Assembly (NCBI RefSeq): GCF_002233675.1
Contig: NZ_NMUQ01000003.1
Coordinates: 290,477 to 354,476 of the forward strand
DNA: 64,000 nucleotides
Reading direction: 5' to 3'
Source: Paenibacillus herberti
GTDB taxonomy: Bacteria > Bacillota > Bacilli > Paenibacillales > Paenibacillaceae
Part shown: positions 43,185-51,892 of the stretch, in pieces
Position numbering within the stretch: position 1 is the first letter of the stretch
Layout: each line of letters opens with the position of its first letter
Translations under genes and position numbers: made by a program
The notes under the pieces: generated by a model
Told to the model about the DNA's origin: nothing
The model's database searches: none
What the model saw: the letters and a program-made list of their open reading frames with translations, nothing else

Positions 43185-43946
43185 ATGACATGGGAACTGT
43201 TTTTACTTATTGCGGTTGGCGGGTTTCTTGCTGCTTTTGTAGATTCTGTTGTAGGTGGAGGCGGACTAGTGTCGGTGCCTGTGCTGCTTACGGCCGGGTT
43301 GCCGCCCCATCTTGCCCTTGGCACGAACAAGCTTGCTGGGACGATGGGCTCACTTACTAGCATGCTGGCGTTCATGCGCTCCGGCAAAGTTGAGCTGCGT
43401 GTCGTGCTCTGGCTGGTTCCGCTTACGGTCGCCGGCGCTGCCGGCGGCACATTGCTGTTACAGCAGATACCATCGGATTGGTTGCGCCCACTCGTCATCA
43501 TTTTGCTCATTCTCATCACCCTGTATACCGTGTTCAAGCGCAGTTGGGGGAAGGATGGAGAGCAGCGCGCAGCCTTCAGCCGTCGAGCCATCCTATTACT
43601 TGTTACGGCCGCTTTCATTCTAGGCGGATACGACGGCTTTTTCGGTCCGGGGACCGGCTCGTTTTTGATCTTTGTATTTCTTTTTGTGGGATATGACTTT
43701 GTACATGCGGCTGGCAACGCCAAGGTGCTTAACTTCGGCAGCAATATTGCCAGTCTGGCGACCTTTGCTTTGCTACAGAGCATCGATTGGCGCATCGGTC
43801 TTACGATGGGGGCGTTCATGGTGCTTGGCTCACTGGTCGGCTCTAGACTGGCTATTCGTCAAGGTGCGAAGTATATTCGGCCGCTATTTATTGCGATTAG
43901 CTCACTACTGATCCTCAGACAGGCCTGGGAGTTACTTACAAGCTGA
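43185..43946 (+). CDS. TSUP family transporter (TauE/SafE, YfcA-like)
   Basis: Membrane protein of 253 residues with about eight hydrophobic segments. Family signs are AAFVDSVVGGGGLVSVPVLLTAGLPPHLALGTNKLAGTMGS and the second half repeat GGYDGFFGPGTGSFLIFVF...GNAKVLNFGSNIAS. TSUP proteins export or import sulfur-containing or organic anions such as sulfite or sulfoacetate; the substrate here is unknown. GAGGTAATC precedes the ATG. Confidence 0.88.
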   Translation: MTWELFLLIAVGGFLAAFVDSVVGGGGLVSVPVLLTAGLPPHLALGTNKLAGTMGSLTSMLAFMRSGKVELRVVLWLVPLTVAGAAGGTLLLQQIPSDWLRPLVIILLILITLYTVFKRSWGKDGEQRAAFSRRAILLLVTAAFILGGYDGFFGPGTGSFLIFVFLFVGYDFVHAAGNAKVLNFGSNIASLATFALLQSIDWRIGLTMGAFMVLGSLVGSRLAIRQGAKYIRPLFIAISSLLILRQAWELLTS

Positions 43947-44036
43947 GGATACGGTTAATCTTGGCTGCATGTGTGATTACTTGGGGTCACTTATCGAAAA
44001 TAAATTCTCTGATTCCCCCCTGAAAGGATGTTGAAA

Positions 44037-44825
44037 ATGGCGCTTGCTCAGTGCAGCTTTTTCTCCGACGTGCTCGGACTTTCCTGCTCCATGAATGTAA
44101 TTATTCCTCAACAGACCCGTCGTCAGATCGGCATGGAGGGCAAAGCTTCCACCGGTAAATTCCCTGTGCTGTATTTGCTGCACGGCCTGTCGGATGATCA
44201 TTCCATCTGGCTGCGGCGCACCTCGATTGAGCGCTATGCAGCCGACTATGGAATTGCAGTTGTCATGCCGACCGTACATCGCGGCTTTTATACTGATATG
44301 AAGGTCGGAGGAAAGTACTGGACGTTTATCAGTGAGGAGCTGCCGTACATTGCGAGCTCGTTGTTTCCTTTGTCCGAACAGCGTGAGCAGACCTTCGCGG
44401 CAGGGCTGTCGATGGGCGGTTACGGTGCCTTCAAGCTTGGCCTGAGGAAGCCGGACTGCTTCGCTGCTGTGGCCAGCCTATCAGGAGCGCTCGATATTGG
44501 CAGCATTTATGAAAGACAGGATATTATGCAGCCTTGGGAAATTGAGTCGATTTTCGGTAAACGCGAGGAAGCGGCTGGCGGACTTGATGATTTGTTTCAT
44601 CTTGCGGAGCAGGTTGCTCTTTTGCCGCCAAAAGATCAGCCGCTGTTTTTTCAAAGCTGTGGTACGGAAGATTTTTTGTACCCGGACAATTTGGCTTTCC
44701 ACACACATGCGGTCAAGCTTGGGCTGAGTCTGCATGTTGAGTATGGTCCTGGAGACCATAATTGGAGCTACTGGGACGAACAAATCAAACGGGTGCTGGA
44801 TTGGTTACCCTTGAATGGACGCTAA
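44037..44825 (+). CDS. Esterase, EstA/S-formylglutathione-hydrolase-like
   Basis: Cytoplasmic serine esterase of 262 residues. [20 protein letters not shown] holds the oxyanion segment; nucleophile in [18 protein letters not shown]; acid Asp in [12 protein letters not shown]; His in [13 protein letters not shown]. The pattern fits tributyrin esterase EstA of Firmicutes, acting on short acyl or acetyl esters. AAAGGATG precedes the ATG at 44037. Confidence 0.88.
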   Translation: MALAQCSFFSDVLGLSCSMNVIIPQQTRRQIGMEGKASTGKFPVLYLLHGLSDDHSIWLRRTSIERYAADYGIAVVMPTVHRGFYTDMKVGGKYWTFISEELPYIASSLFPLSEQREQTFAAGLSMGGYGAFKLGLRKPDCFAAVASLSGALDIGSIYERQDIMQPWEIESIFGKREEAAGGLDDLFHLAEQVALLPPKDQPLFFQSCGTEDFLYPDNLAFHTHAVKLGLSLHVEYGPGDHNWSYWDEQIKRVLDWLPLNGR

Positions 44826-44958
44826 CCAAGAATGTACGAGCTCAAGGTAAGACACAGCCGGTCCGGCTTGAATCAACTGCTTCGTGTGCCCTAAGGTCCT
44901 TATCTACCATCCATTCCCTGCAACCTAGCAGTTGGAACTCCCGTTGAATAGTAAACAG

Positions 44959-44984
44959 CAAAAAAGCCTTCCCGAAGGAAGGCT
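44959..44984 (-). terminator. Terminator, reverse strand
   Basis: AGCCTTCC-TTCG-GGAAGGCT on the reverse strand followed by TTTTTTG; about 100 nt downstream of the NlpC/P60 gene. Confidence 0.85.
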
Positions 44985-45085
44985 GACTGGCTCCAGAACT
45001 ATTACCTAAGGCTTTCTTTCAGGAAGGCTCCAGAGTAGCGCCAATGCGCACTAAATGTTCCCCTAAATAAGGCTTGTCCCTTTAA

Positions 45086-45592
45086 CTACAGTACGCGGCG
45101 TGCTGTCGTGTAGTTTTTGCTCCACCAGCCGGAGTTGATCGTATCGATCGTAACGCCCGGATCACCGTAAGTGTGGACAACCTTGCCGCCGCCGATGTAC
45201 AAGCCGACATGCGAGATTGGGGAGTAGAAGAAGACCAGATCGCCAGGCTTTAGATTGCTTTTGGATACATACTTGCCGGCTTTGGATTGGGCTTTGGAAG
45301 TACGCGGCAAGTTGATTCCAACTTTATTGAAGGCATATTTCATCAGGCTGGAGCAGTCGAACATTCTTGTTGTACTCGTAGATGCTCCGAATTTATATGG
45401 CTTGCCAAGCTGTGCCCGGGCTGCAGAAATCGCTGTGTTCGCTTTAGATGTAGCAGAGGCTGCATGAATTTCTGTTGTACCGAATGATTGGGAAGCTGGA
45501 AGTACGGCAACTCCTGTCACGGCGATGGAAAGGGCAACAGTAGCAGCGGCAATTTTATTAGTGAGAGTATTTTTTCTAAGGATGAAGTTCAT
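45086..45592 (-). CDS. Secreted NlpC/P60 cell-wall endopeptidase
   Basis: Exported peptidoglycan hydrolase of 168 residues: signal peptide (LTNKIAAATVALSIAVTGVAVLPASQSFG), then one NlpC/P60 domain. Catalytic Cys in RMFDCSSLMKYAF, His in PISHVGLYIGGGKVVH, and the third polar residue His in VVHTYGD. It would cut gamma-D-Glu-type links in the wall peptide. AGAGGAATTTACATC precedes the ATG. Unlike the NlpC-like protein at 13321, all catalytic residues are present. Confidence 0.9.
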   Translation of the reverse strand: MNFILRKNTLTNKIAAATVALSIAVTGVAVLPASQSFGTTEIHAASATSKANTAISAARAQLGKPYKFGASTSTTRMFDCSSLMKYAFNKVGINLPRTSKAQSKAGKYVSKSNLKPGDLVFFYSPISHVGLYIGGGKVVHTYGDPGVTIDTINSGWWSKNYTTARRVL

Positions 45593-45765
45593 GATGTAAA
45601 TTCCTCTCTTCTTATGGAAGTTTTGGAGTGCAGATGTATATTGGCTTCAGCTGTGTTTAAGCTGTTGGTTATCCGGTACAACAAAGATACCACACTCCGA
45701 AACTTCCAACCCTTTCCTCTGAGACTATTGAATCAGTGTTATCATGCCTTTTTACCTATTTGTGA

Positions 45766-45788
45766 GAAAAAAATGAGAATGCTCTCAT
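45766..45788 (-). terminator. Weak terminator of the ABC-2 exporter operon
   Basis: ATGAGA-GCAT-TCTCAT on the reverse strand followed by TTTTTT. The stem is short (6 bp). Confidence 0.5.
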
Positions 45789-45816
45789 CCTTGTTTAAGA
45801 TTTTCTTCATGCTGGT

Positions 45817-46830
45817 TTAAGCCTTTGCTGGACGCGCATCCGGATATAACCGGTGCACCGCTTCCTCGAAGGCAGCTTCACGCATTCTTGCGTCCTCCAG
45901 CTCCCCGAACGTCTCCAGCTCACGCAGTATATTCATGAAGCTCCGCTGTTCCAGGCTGCATTCCACGATGATTGTACGTTCCTGCAACTGTTTGCCTCCG
46001 AAGCTATCTGCACCAGCGCCCTGCAAGTGCGCCCACGCTGCATTCGCCTGCTCCAACGTACGGAACGTCGCTTCAATTTGGGCAGGCATCCCGATCCGGG
46101 AGCGCAGCCCATCTAATGAACCATCATAATGAAGCGTGCCTTCCGTTATAACCAGCACCCGGCTACAGAGTTGCTCAATATCATCCATGTCATGCGTCGT
46201 TAGCAGGATCGTAGTACCGAGTTCCTCATTGACGCTGCGCAAAAGAGAGCGGATGTCCCGTTTGGCGGAGGCATCCAGCCCAATCGTCGGTTCATCTAGG
46301 ATGAGAATAGAAGGCTCATGCAGCAGAGCCGCAGCGAGATCGCCGCGCATCCGCTGTCCCAGCGAGAGCTTTCGCACAGGCGTATCCATGAATTCACCCA
46401 GTCGCAGCAAGTCGTCAAGCTCCTGAACCCGGCGTATTCTCCGCGTTTCTTCCATGCTGTACATCGCTCCGAGCACCTCGAACGAGTCCTTCAGCGGCAG
46501 ATCCCACCACAGCTGCGTCCGTTGGCCAAATAACACACCGAGTGAGCGGGCGGCTTCTCTGCGCCTGCGATGAGGATTGATACCGCTCAGCCGCACTTCT
46601 CCTGAGGTCGGGTGCAAAATGCCGGACAACATCTTGATCGTCGTTGATTTGCCTGCACCGTTAGGCCCGATGAAGCCGGTAAACTCTCCTTGTCCAATTG
46701 TAAAGCTGACGTCGCGTACAGCTTCCTTAATCATGCTACGTGGTCGGAGCAGATTGCGAATGGCGCTTCCAGAGTCTTTTTTGCCGGCTCGCAGCCGGAA
46801 CGATTTACTTAGATGACTTGCTTCAATCAT
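45817..46830 (-). CDS. ABC-2 type exporter ATPase
   Basis: ATP-binding protein of 337 residues. Walker A GPNGAGKST, signature KLSLGQRMRGDLAAALLH, Walker B SILILDEPTIGLDAS, H-loop LLTTHDMDDIEQL; a ~90-residue C-terminal extension follows. AAGGAGGA lies 10 nt before ATG 46830. Last gene of a three-gene unit with two ABC2_membrane_6-type permeases, a set common in Bacillales; cargo unknown. Confidence 0.88.
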   Translation of the reverse strand: MIEASHLSKSFRLRAGKKDSGSAIRNLLRPRSMIKEAVRDVSFTIGQGEFTGFIGPNGAGKSTTIKMLSGILHPTSGEVRLSGINPHRRRREAARSLGVLFGQRTQLWWDLPLKDSFEVLGAMYSMEETRRIRRVQELDDLLRLGEFMDTPVRKLSLGQRMRGDLAAALLHEPSILILDEPTIGLDASAKRDIRSLLRSVNEELGTTILLTTHDMDDIEQLCSRVLVITEGTLHYDGSLDGLRSRIGMPAQIEATFRTLEQANAAWAHLQGAGADSFGGKQLQERTIIVECSLEQRSFMNILRELETFGELEDARMREAAFEEAVHRLYPDARPAKA

Positions 46831-46866
46831 GCCTTTCATTCCTCCTTAAGCGATGCTGCTCGCTTG

Positions 46867-47676
46867 TCAGCTGCCTGTACTCTGATAGCGACTTATTCCC
46901 CATTTCCATAAAAACGCGCCAGCACCAAGCACAACAAGCGAAGCTGCCGCGCTAAGTGCAAGCATCCACGGCCCAGCCTCACCTCGCACGATGTACAGAG
47001 CGGGCATGTAATTAACAAAAGCAACCGGAAGTATGGAAGTCAAAATGCCCTTCAACCAACCGGGATAGATGGAGAGCGGATAGCGAATTGCGGTATGGGT
47101 CGCGTCTTCCGTTAAATTTTGCAGCATATCGATGCGAGTCAGCCAGAAGCCGGTTGCGGCGGTCGCAAGTCCAATGCCAAACAGCAGCAAGCCACCGTTC
47201 AGGCAAATAAGCACACTGAGCGGAATTGCGATCCATAGCTGGATTTGGTCATCCGCTGCAAGGCTGCTCAGGCTGTAAGCCAGCATACCTAGGCCGAGTA
47301 AGGTTTCACCGAACCGAACGGACACGTTCTGGGTCATCAGCACAAGCAGCACTGGAAGCGGTCGCAGCAGCAACCCATCCAGGTCTCCGCTTAACAAATA
47401 CTTTTCAAGATGATGCACATCGGAAGCAAAGGTTCGGTAAATCGCTTTGGAGAGAATCAGAATGGAATACAAATAGGCAGATTCCTGAACACTCCAGCCC
47501 TGAATCGTGCCGAAACGGCTCAAAATAACGGCCAATAGAGCAAATTCAACAAATGCGATAAGTGCTGCAATTGTCGAGCCCAACCAAAAATTAAAACGGT
47601 ATTGCATGCTGCTGCGGAAGCTGAAACGGATAAGCAGTTTGTACATAGAAGCCATACCTTTGAGGTCCCGGATCAT
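46867..47676 (-). CDS. ABC-2 family permease 2
   Basis: Membrane protein of 269 residues with about six helices (YKLLIRFSFRSSMQYRFNFWLG at the start, then YLYSILILSKAIYRTFASDVHHLEKYLLSGDLDGLLLRPLP). The conserved G-x-LDxLLLRP segment is typical of PF06182-type ABC-2 permeases. ATG at 47676 overlaps the upstream stop (ATGA) with GGAGG 10 nt before; it lies 36 nt before the ATPase gene. Confidence 0.82.
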   Translation of the reverse strand: MIRDLKGMASMYKLLIRFSFRSSMQYRFNFWLGSTIAALIAFVEFALLAVILSRFGTIQGWSVQESAYLYSILILSKAIYRTFASDVHHLEKYLLSGDLDGLLLRPLPVLLVLMTQNVSVRFGETLLGLGMLAYSLSSLAADDQIQLWIAIPLSVLICLNGGLLLFGIGLATAATGFWLTRIDMLQNLTEDATHTAIRYPLSIYPGWLKGILTSILPVAFVNYMPALYIVRGEAGPWMLALSAAASLVVLGAGAFLWKWGISRYQSTGS

Positions 47677-48449
47677 CCGCCCTGCACCTCCGTTTTGGTC
47701 CGCATCAGCGCTGTTGCCGCGAGGCATAACAGGGTTAGGCCGGCGCACCAGGCAAGCGAAGGAAGCAGCGAGCTAATTCCGTCCATTCCAAGATAAATGC
47801 GCGTTGGTATGTACTGCAGATAGGGGTAAAAAGACCAGCGGCTAAACCAGCCAAGCCAGCCCGGCAGCCATTCAATAGGAATAAGAAAACCGGAGAACAA
47901 GGTGAGCATTGCATGATTAAGCCAATGCAGCCACTGGGACTCTGTTGTCCATAGAGATACAGCGCCGATGAGATACTGGACACAGAGGGACAAGTAGGCC
48001 GCGCAGACGAGTGCAGCAAGGAAGGCAAATGCAGTACTAATGCTGTGTGGAAGGCGTAGCGGAATCACAACTAGATACAACAAGTAGATCGGTACGCTTT
48101 TGTAAAGGAACTGATACCCGATATTGCCCCATTCACGGCTCATCATGTTGTAGAAAAGATGGACGGGACGAGCGAGCTCGATCGCAATGCCACCAGTCCG
48201 TACGAGCTGAGGGAGTCCCAGGCCATAATTCGTAAATGCGGTCACCCAGAGCAGACATTGGTTGAGTGCAACGTACGAGATGAGTCCGGCCATGCCGTAT
48301 GAGCCGAGGTCGCGGCCTTGACCTATTCCGGTCCATATGGACAGATAGATGAAGCCGAATAGAGCGCTTGCAATATTATGGAGCAGATGCGAAGCCCGGT
48401 ACTGCAAGTTGCGAGAGTAACTGGCGCGCGCGAGCGCGAAAAAAAGCAT
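47673..48449 (-). CDS. ABC-2 family permease 1
   Basis: Membrane protein of 258 residues, six hydrophobic segments, with LVRTGGIAIELARPVHLFYNMMSREWG matching the loop of the paired permease. GAGGTG lies before ATG 48449; an ATG at 48461 is an alternative. First gene of the exporter operon; the two permeases are distant paralogues and probably form a heterodimer. Confidence 0.82.
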   Translation of the reverse strand: MLFFALARASYSRNLQYRASHLLHNIASALFGFIYLSIWTGIGQGRDLGSYGMAGLISYVALNQCLLWVTAFTNYGLGLPQLVRTGGIAIELARPVHLFYNMMSREWGNIGYQFLYKSVPIYLLYLVVIPLRLPHSISTAFAFLAALVCAAYLSLCVQYLIGAVSLWTTESQWLHWLNHAMLTLFSGFLIPIEWLPGWLGWFSRWSFYPYLQYIPTRIYLGMDGISSLLPSLAWCAGLTLLCLAATALMRTKTEVQGG

Positions 48450-48630
48450 GAGGCACCTCATTTCTTCAGATTATTGGAACATCTTCAAAAAATAAGGTGA
48501 AATGCGCTAGAGAGCGGATGAACATCGTACCAGTACTTCCTGCATTAGGCAACAACTTTTTTCCATTAAGAATGGCTAGTTAACAATTGGAGCAGGATAG
48601 GAAACATACGGAAGGGAAGGAGAGAGAAAC

Positions 48631-49494
48631 ATGCCGTTGTGGGTGGAGGTCATTCTACGTACTTTAAGCTCGGTTGTTGTGCTGTTTCTGGTAACCAAGC
48701 TGCTCGGCAAACGTCAATTATCGCAATTGTCGTTGTTCGAGTATATTACAGGTATTACGATAGGTAATATTGCGGGTTATATCTCACTCGATACCGATTC
48801 AGAATGGTACCTCGGTTTCGTCGCGATAGCCGCTTGGGCCGTTGTATCAATCGGAATTGAGTTCTGGACGATGAAAAGCCGCTTTATTAGCGGAATTGCG
48901 GACGGCAAAGGAACCGTTCTTATTAAAAATGGAGCCATCCTCGAACAGAATATGTTCAAAGTAAGAATTACGATAGATGAGCTGTTGGAACAGCTTCGCA
49001 AAAAGAGTGTATTCAGGGTAGCAGATTGCGAGTTTGCAGTCATGGAGAAAAGCGGCGAAATCAATGTGTTGTTGAAAAAAGAGAACCAGCCGCTTACACC
49101 AGCGATGCTGGGCTGGAAGATGACGACCGAAACCGAGCCTCAGACCGTCATTATGGATAGCGAAGTTATGCAAGAGCCTCTGCACAATACAGGCAAGGAT
49201 GAGGACTGGTTGCGTCATGAGCTGGCAAAGCTGAAAGTGAAGCCGGATGAGGTGTTTCTTGCACAGGTGGACACTCAAGGAAAACTGACCGTGCAGACCG
49301 GCTACCAGGATGGAGCGCTGGAGCCGAAGAAGGAGACGCCTCGTCAGCAGCTGCTTAGCTCGCTGGAACAATGCCATGCCGATTTGGAGCAGTTCGGAAG
49401 GTTCTCTCGCAGCGACGAAGAAAGGGAGGCACTTCTGTCCTGTTCGCGCCAGCTGAAGCAAGTCATTCGAGAGGCGCAGCCAGAACTAAAGTAA
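48631..49494 (+). CDS. DUF421 (YetF-like) membrane protein
   Basis: Protein of 287 residues: two to three N-terminal membrane helices (VEVILRTLSSVVVLFLVTKLLGKRQLSQLSLFEYITGITIGNIAGYIS) and two YetF-type soluble subdomains (GKGTVLIKNGAILEQNMFKVRITIDELLEQLRKK; GEINVLLKKENQPLTP). The C-terminal ~60 residues are helical and charged. YetF-family proteins in Bacillus are linked to spore germination or membrane stress (2Duf-type), but the activity is not defined. GGAAGGAGAG precedes the ATG. Confidence 0.87.
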   Translation: MPLWVEVILRTLSSVVVLFLVTKLLGKRQLSQLSLFEYITGITIGNIAGYISLDTDSEWYLGFVAIAAWAVVSIGIEFWTMKSRFISGIADGKGTVLIKNGAILEQNMFKVRITIDELLEQLRKKSVFRVADCEFAVMEKSGEINVLLKKENQPLTPAMLGWKMTTETEPQTVIMDSEVMQEPLHNTGKDEDWLRHELAKLKVKPDEVFLAQVDTQGKLTVQTGYQDGALEPKKETPRQQLLSSLEQCHADLEQFGRFSRSDEEREALLSCSRQLKQVIREAQPELK

Positions 49495-49543
49495 CCTCCT
49501 TTAAAAAAGTCTCTATATTATAGAAGAAAAAATACAAAGCGGG

Positions 49544-50362
49544 TCATTTTCCTTGCTTGACCATGCCCGAATTTCCGACACTGCCGCTGTTCTGATCGCT
49601 CATGGACGGGCCGCTTCCGTTCAGTTCTTTAATGCTTTTGCCCTTGGCCGCTCGTTCTTTAATGAGGTTCAAGGGCACAGGCATCGCGTTCCCACCTGCA
49701 AAATGCTTCTGCACGAGTATATTGAACGGCTTAATGTAGCGATTAAGCTCTCGGCCGCCCCATGCTTCCCGAGCGTATTCTACGAATTGATTCACTACAT
49801 CGCGGTTTGCTGTAATGTGTACCTCCTGCACGGCTGGAGCGAGCTTTCGTACACGCACGGCAATCGTTTGTTTTAGCTTGGAGGATAACTCATTATGGTC
49901 ATTGACCGAGAAGTAGGAATTGTAAGGCGTAACAAGCTGGCGGTTATTCCAAGTATCGCTGCCTGTCTTATTATTGTAGACACCTTCCGTCCAGCCCCCA
50001 TTATCCTGCTCATTCAAAATAGGTCTGCCGTTTTTGAGCGTATGCGTCGCAGTCGCATCCAACACAAGGCCGACATAAGCATTACGGTCTGTAAGCATGA
50101 CAACCCCTTGACCAATCCCATTTATGTTGGTAACTTCCCGGGACAAATGGGAACTGAACTCAACGAATTGATTGTTATGCTGACCCGAACCCGAGCCGGA
50201 CTTGCCGTACATCCGTCCTCCATACATCTTAGGATCATTTTTCTGGCGGGTTCCGTAATTTTGATCGCTGTCCTGCACGAGTTTCTTATAGCCGCAGGCA
50301 GAGGTAAGCAGAGTTAAAATCAGCAAAGCGCTGAGCAAGACAATTTTGCGGTTGAATGGCAT
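49544..50362 (-). CDS. YhcN/YlaJ-type sporulation lipoprotein
   Basis: Lipoprotein of 272 residues with lipobox LLTSACGYKK. The central YhcN/YlaJ-like domain reads DRNAYVGLVLDATATHTL...KQTIAVRVRKLAPAVQEVHITANRDVVNQFVEYAREAW. Flanking parts are Gly/Ser/Asn-rich and unstructured. In Bacillus these proteins are found in the spore inner membrane and affect germination or outgrowth. AAGGAGG precedes the ATG. Its presence supports a spore-forming host. Confidence 0.82.
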   Translation of the reverse strand: MPFNRKIVLLSALLILTLLTSACGYKKLVQDSDQNYGTRQKNDPKMYGGRMYGKSGSGSGQHNNQFVEFSSHLSREVTNINGIGQGVVMLTDRNAYVGLVLDATATHTLKNGRPILNEQDNGGWTEGVYNNKTGSDTWNNRQLVTPYNSYFSVNDHNELSSKLKQTIAVRVRKLAPAVQEVHITANRDVVNQFVEYAREAWGGRELNRYIKPFNILVQKHFAGGNAMPVPLNLIKERAAKGKSIKELNGSGPSMSDQNSGSVGNSGMVKQGK

Positions 50363-50575
50363 CGATCATCAGGCCTCCTTCAGATATTAAGCCGTGATCT
50401 TAGGGTTAGCCGGAGGGAGACAAATATGCGTCTTTTGCTCCATACATAATTGCCCATGGGTTTGGTGCAAAATGAGTAGGAGTACAGGGTAGAAAGGAAT
50501 TGAATGACAGTTGAAACAGGGTAAAAAGCCTTTTTTGACATCTTTGAGAACAATTTGTGAACTCTCTGTGGAACA
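50363..50575. other. Intergenic, divergent upstream region
   Basis: About 210 nt AT-rich with no supported ORF; a TTGACA at 50536 lacks a matching -10. Confidence 0.4.
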
Positions 50576-50604
50576 TTGACAATTAAGGGCTTCAACTTTA
50601 TATT
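50576..50604 (+). promoter_or_regulatory. Sigma-A type promoter of the cta cluster
   Basis: TTGACA (50576-50581), 17-nt spacer, TATATT (50599-50604). The predicted 5' leader is about 200 nt long. Confidence 0.7.
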
Positions 50605-50689
50605 TAATTAAGTATTTGACATGCAGGAGTTGCCAATTTACAGCTAAGTATGAAGCATTTGCCAAGACGTACATAAGGAAGAGAAAGCG

Positions 50690-50706
50690 TTTAACCGGCA
50701 TATTCC
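50690..50706 (+). promoter_or_regulatory. cre-like site in the cta leader
   Basis: AGAGAAAGCGTTTAACC contains the AAAGCGTTT core of catabolite response elements. It lies downstream of the predicted promoter, where CcpA binding would block transcription. Confidence 0.4.
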
Positions 50707-50813
50707 GGGGTGTTTTCCAACTTCTAGCTTGATTCCGTAAACGGATAGCTGCCGACTGGCGGTTCTCCGTTTTTGCTTGGGCAAATGCGAAAACGTCAAA
50801 AGTGGGGTTGATA

Positions 50814-51863
50814 ATGATGAAAAGGTGGCACCTTGCACGACGTCTCCTGCCGCTGCTCGCAGGGATGGCTTTGCTCATGGCCGGATGTGGACGAGAAGAT
50901 CTGTCCACTATGAATCCACAAGGTCCGGTTGCAGAAGAGCAATTCGGGCTGATGAAGCTCTCCATTTCCATCATGGTGCTTGTCGTTATTGTCGTTTTCG
51001 CGCTGGCATTCTATGTGATGGTGCGTTACCGCAGACGTCCCGGCGACAAAACAATTCCCGTTCAAGTGGAAGGCAATCACAAGCTGGAGATTATCTGGAC
51101 GGTCATTCCGATTGTGCTGCTGCTGATTCTCGGCGTACCTACAGTCAAGTCTGTTTTCGGACTGGCCAAGGATTACACGAAGGATCCCAATGCGGTGCAA
51201 GTCATTGTAACCGCTAAACAATATTGGTGGGAATTCGAATATCCCCAGTACGGTATCAAGACATCCCAGGAGCTTATGATTCCTACAGGCAAGACGGTTT
51301 CCGTTCAAGTTAAATCCGCCGATGTTATCCACTCGTTCTGGATTCCGGCGCTAGCCGGTAAGATCGATGCTAACCCCGGCGCGAATGTGAATACGATGTA
51401 TTTCAGCGCAGATCAGGATGGAGTATATCTCGGCAAGTGTGCCGAGCTTTGCGGACCTTCCCATGCTCTGATGGATTTCAAGGTCAAATCGGTTAACCAA
51501 GGTGCTTTCGATCGCTGGGTAACAGCGATGAAGGAGCCTGGCAAGCTGCCAGCAGATCCTGAGATCGCTGCCGTCTTCGAAAAACAATGCCTGACCTGCC
51601 ACGCTGTTGGCGATAAAGGTATGCAGCTCTTCCCGAACCTCACCGGAATGGGTGACAAGGGAACGGTTGCGGGCATTCTTGTTAACACAGATGACCCCAA
51701 ATATTCGAATGAAGGCAGTACGTACGATAACCTTAAAAGGTGGATCGAAGATCCACAAGCGGTTAAGCCTGGCAACTCAATGCCGAAGGTTGACCTGACT
51801 CCGGAGCAGATCGATGGCATCGCCAAGTATCTGTCGGAATACAAGCTTGACGTGGAGCAATAA
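50814..51863 (+). CDS. ctaC: Cytochrome caa3 oxidase subunit II
   Basis: Membrane-anchored lipoprotein subunit of 349 residues that takes electrons from cytochrome c. Lipobox LLMAGCGRED, two membrane helices (~40-65 and ~85-107), cupredoxin domain with the CuA ligands in ADVIHSFWIP and GKCAELCGPSHALM, then a fused cytochrome c domain with haem motif CLTCH and a distal Met region (GNSMPKVDLTPEQ). GTGGGG precedes the ATG pair at 50814/50817. First gene of ctaCDEF. Confidence 0.93.
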   Translation: MMKRWHLARRLLPLLAGMALLMAGCGREDLSTMNPQGPVAEEQFGLMKLSISIMVLVVIVVFALAFYVMVRYRRRPGDKTIPVQVEGNHKLEIIWTVIPIVLLLILGVPTVKSVFGLAKDYTKDPNAVQVIVTAKQYWWEFEYPQYGIKTSQELMIPTGKTVSVQVKSADVIHSFWIPALAGKIDANPGANVNTMYFSADQDGVYLGKCAELCGPSHALMDFKVKSVNQGAFDRWVTAMKEPGKLPADPEIAAVFEKQCLTCHAVGDKGMQLFPNLTGMGDKGTVAGILVNTDDPKYSNEGSTYDNLKRWIEDPQAVKPGNSMPKVDLTPEQIDGIAKYLSEYKLDVEQ

Positions 51864-51892
51864 CCTATCGGTAATTGAAGGGGGTACCAGCC

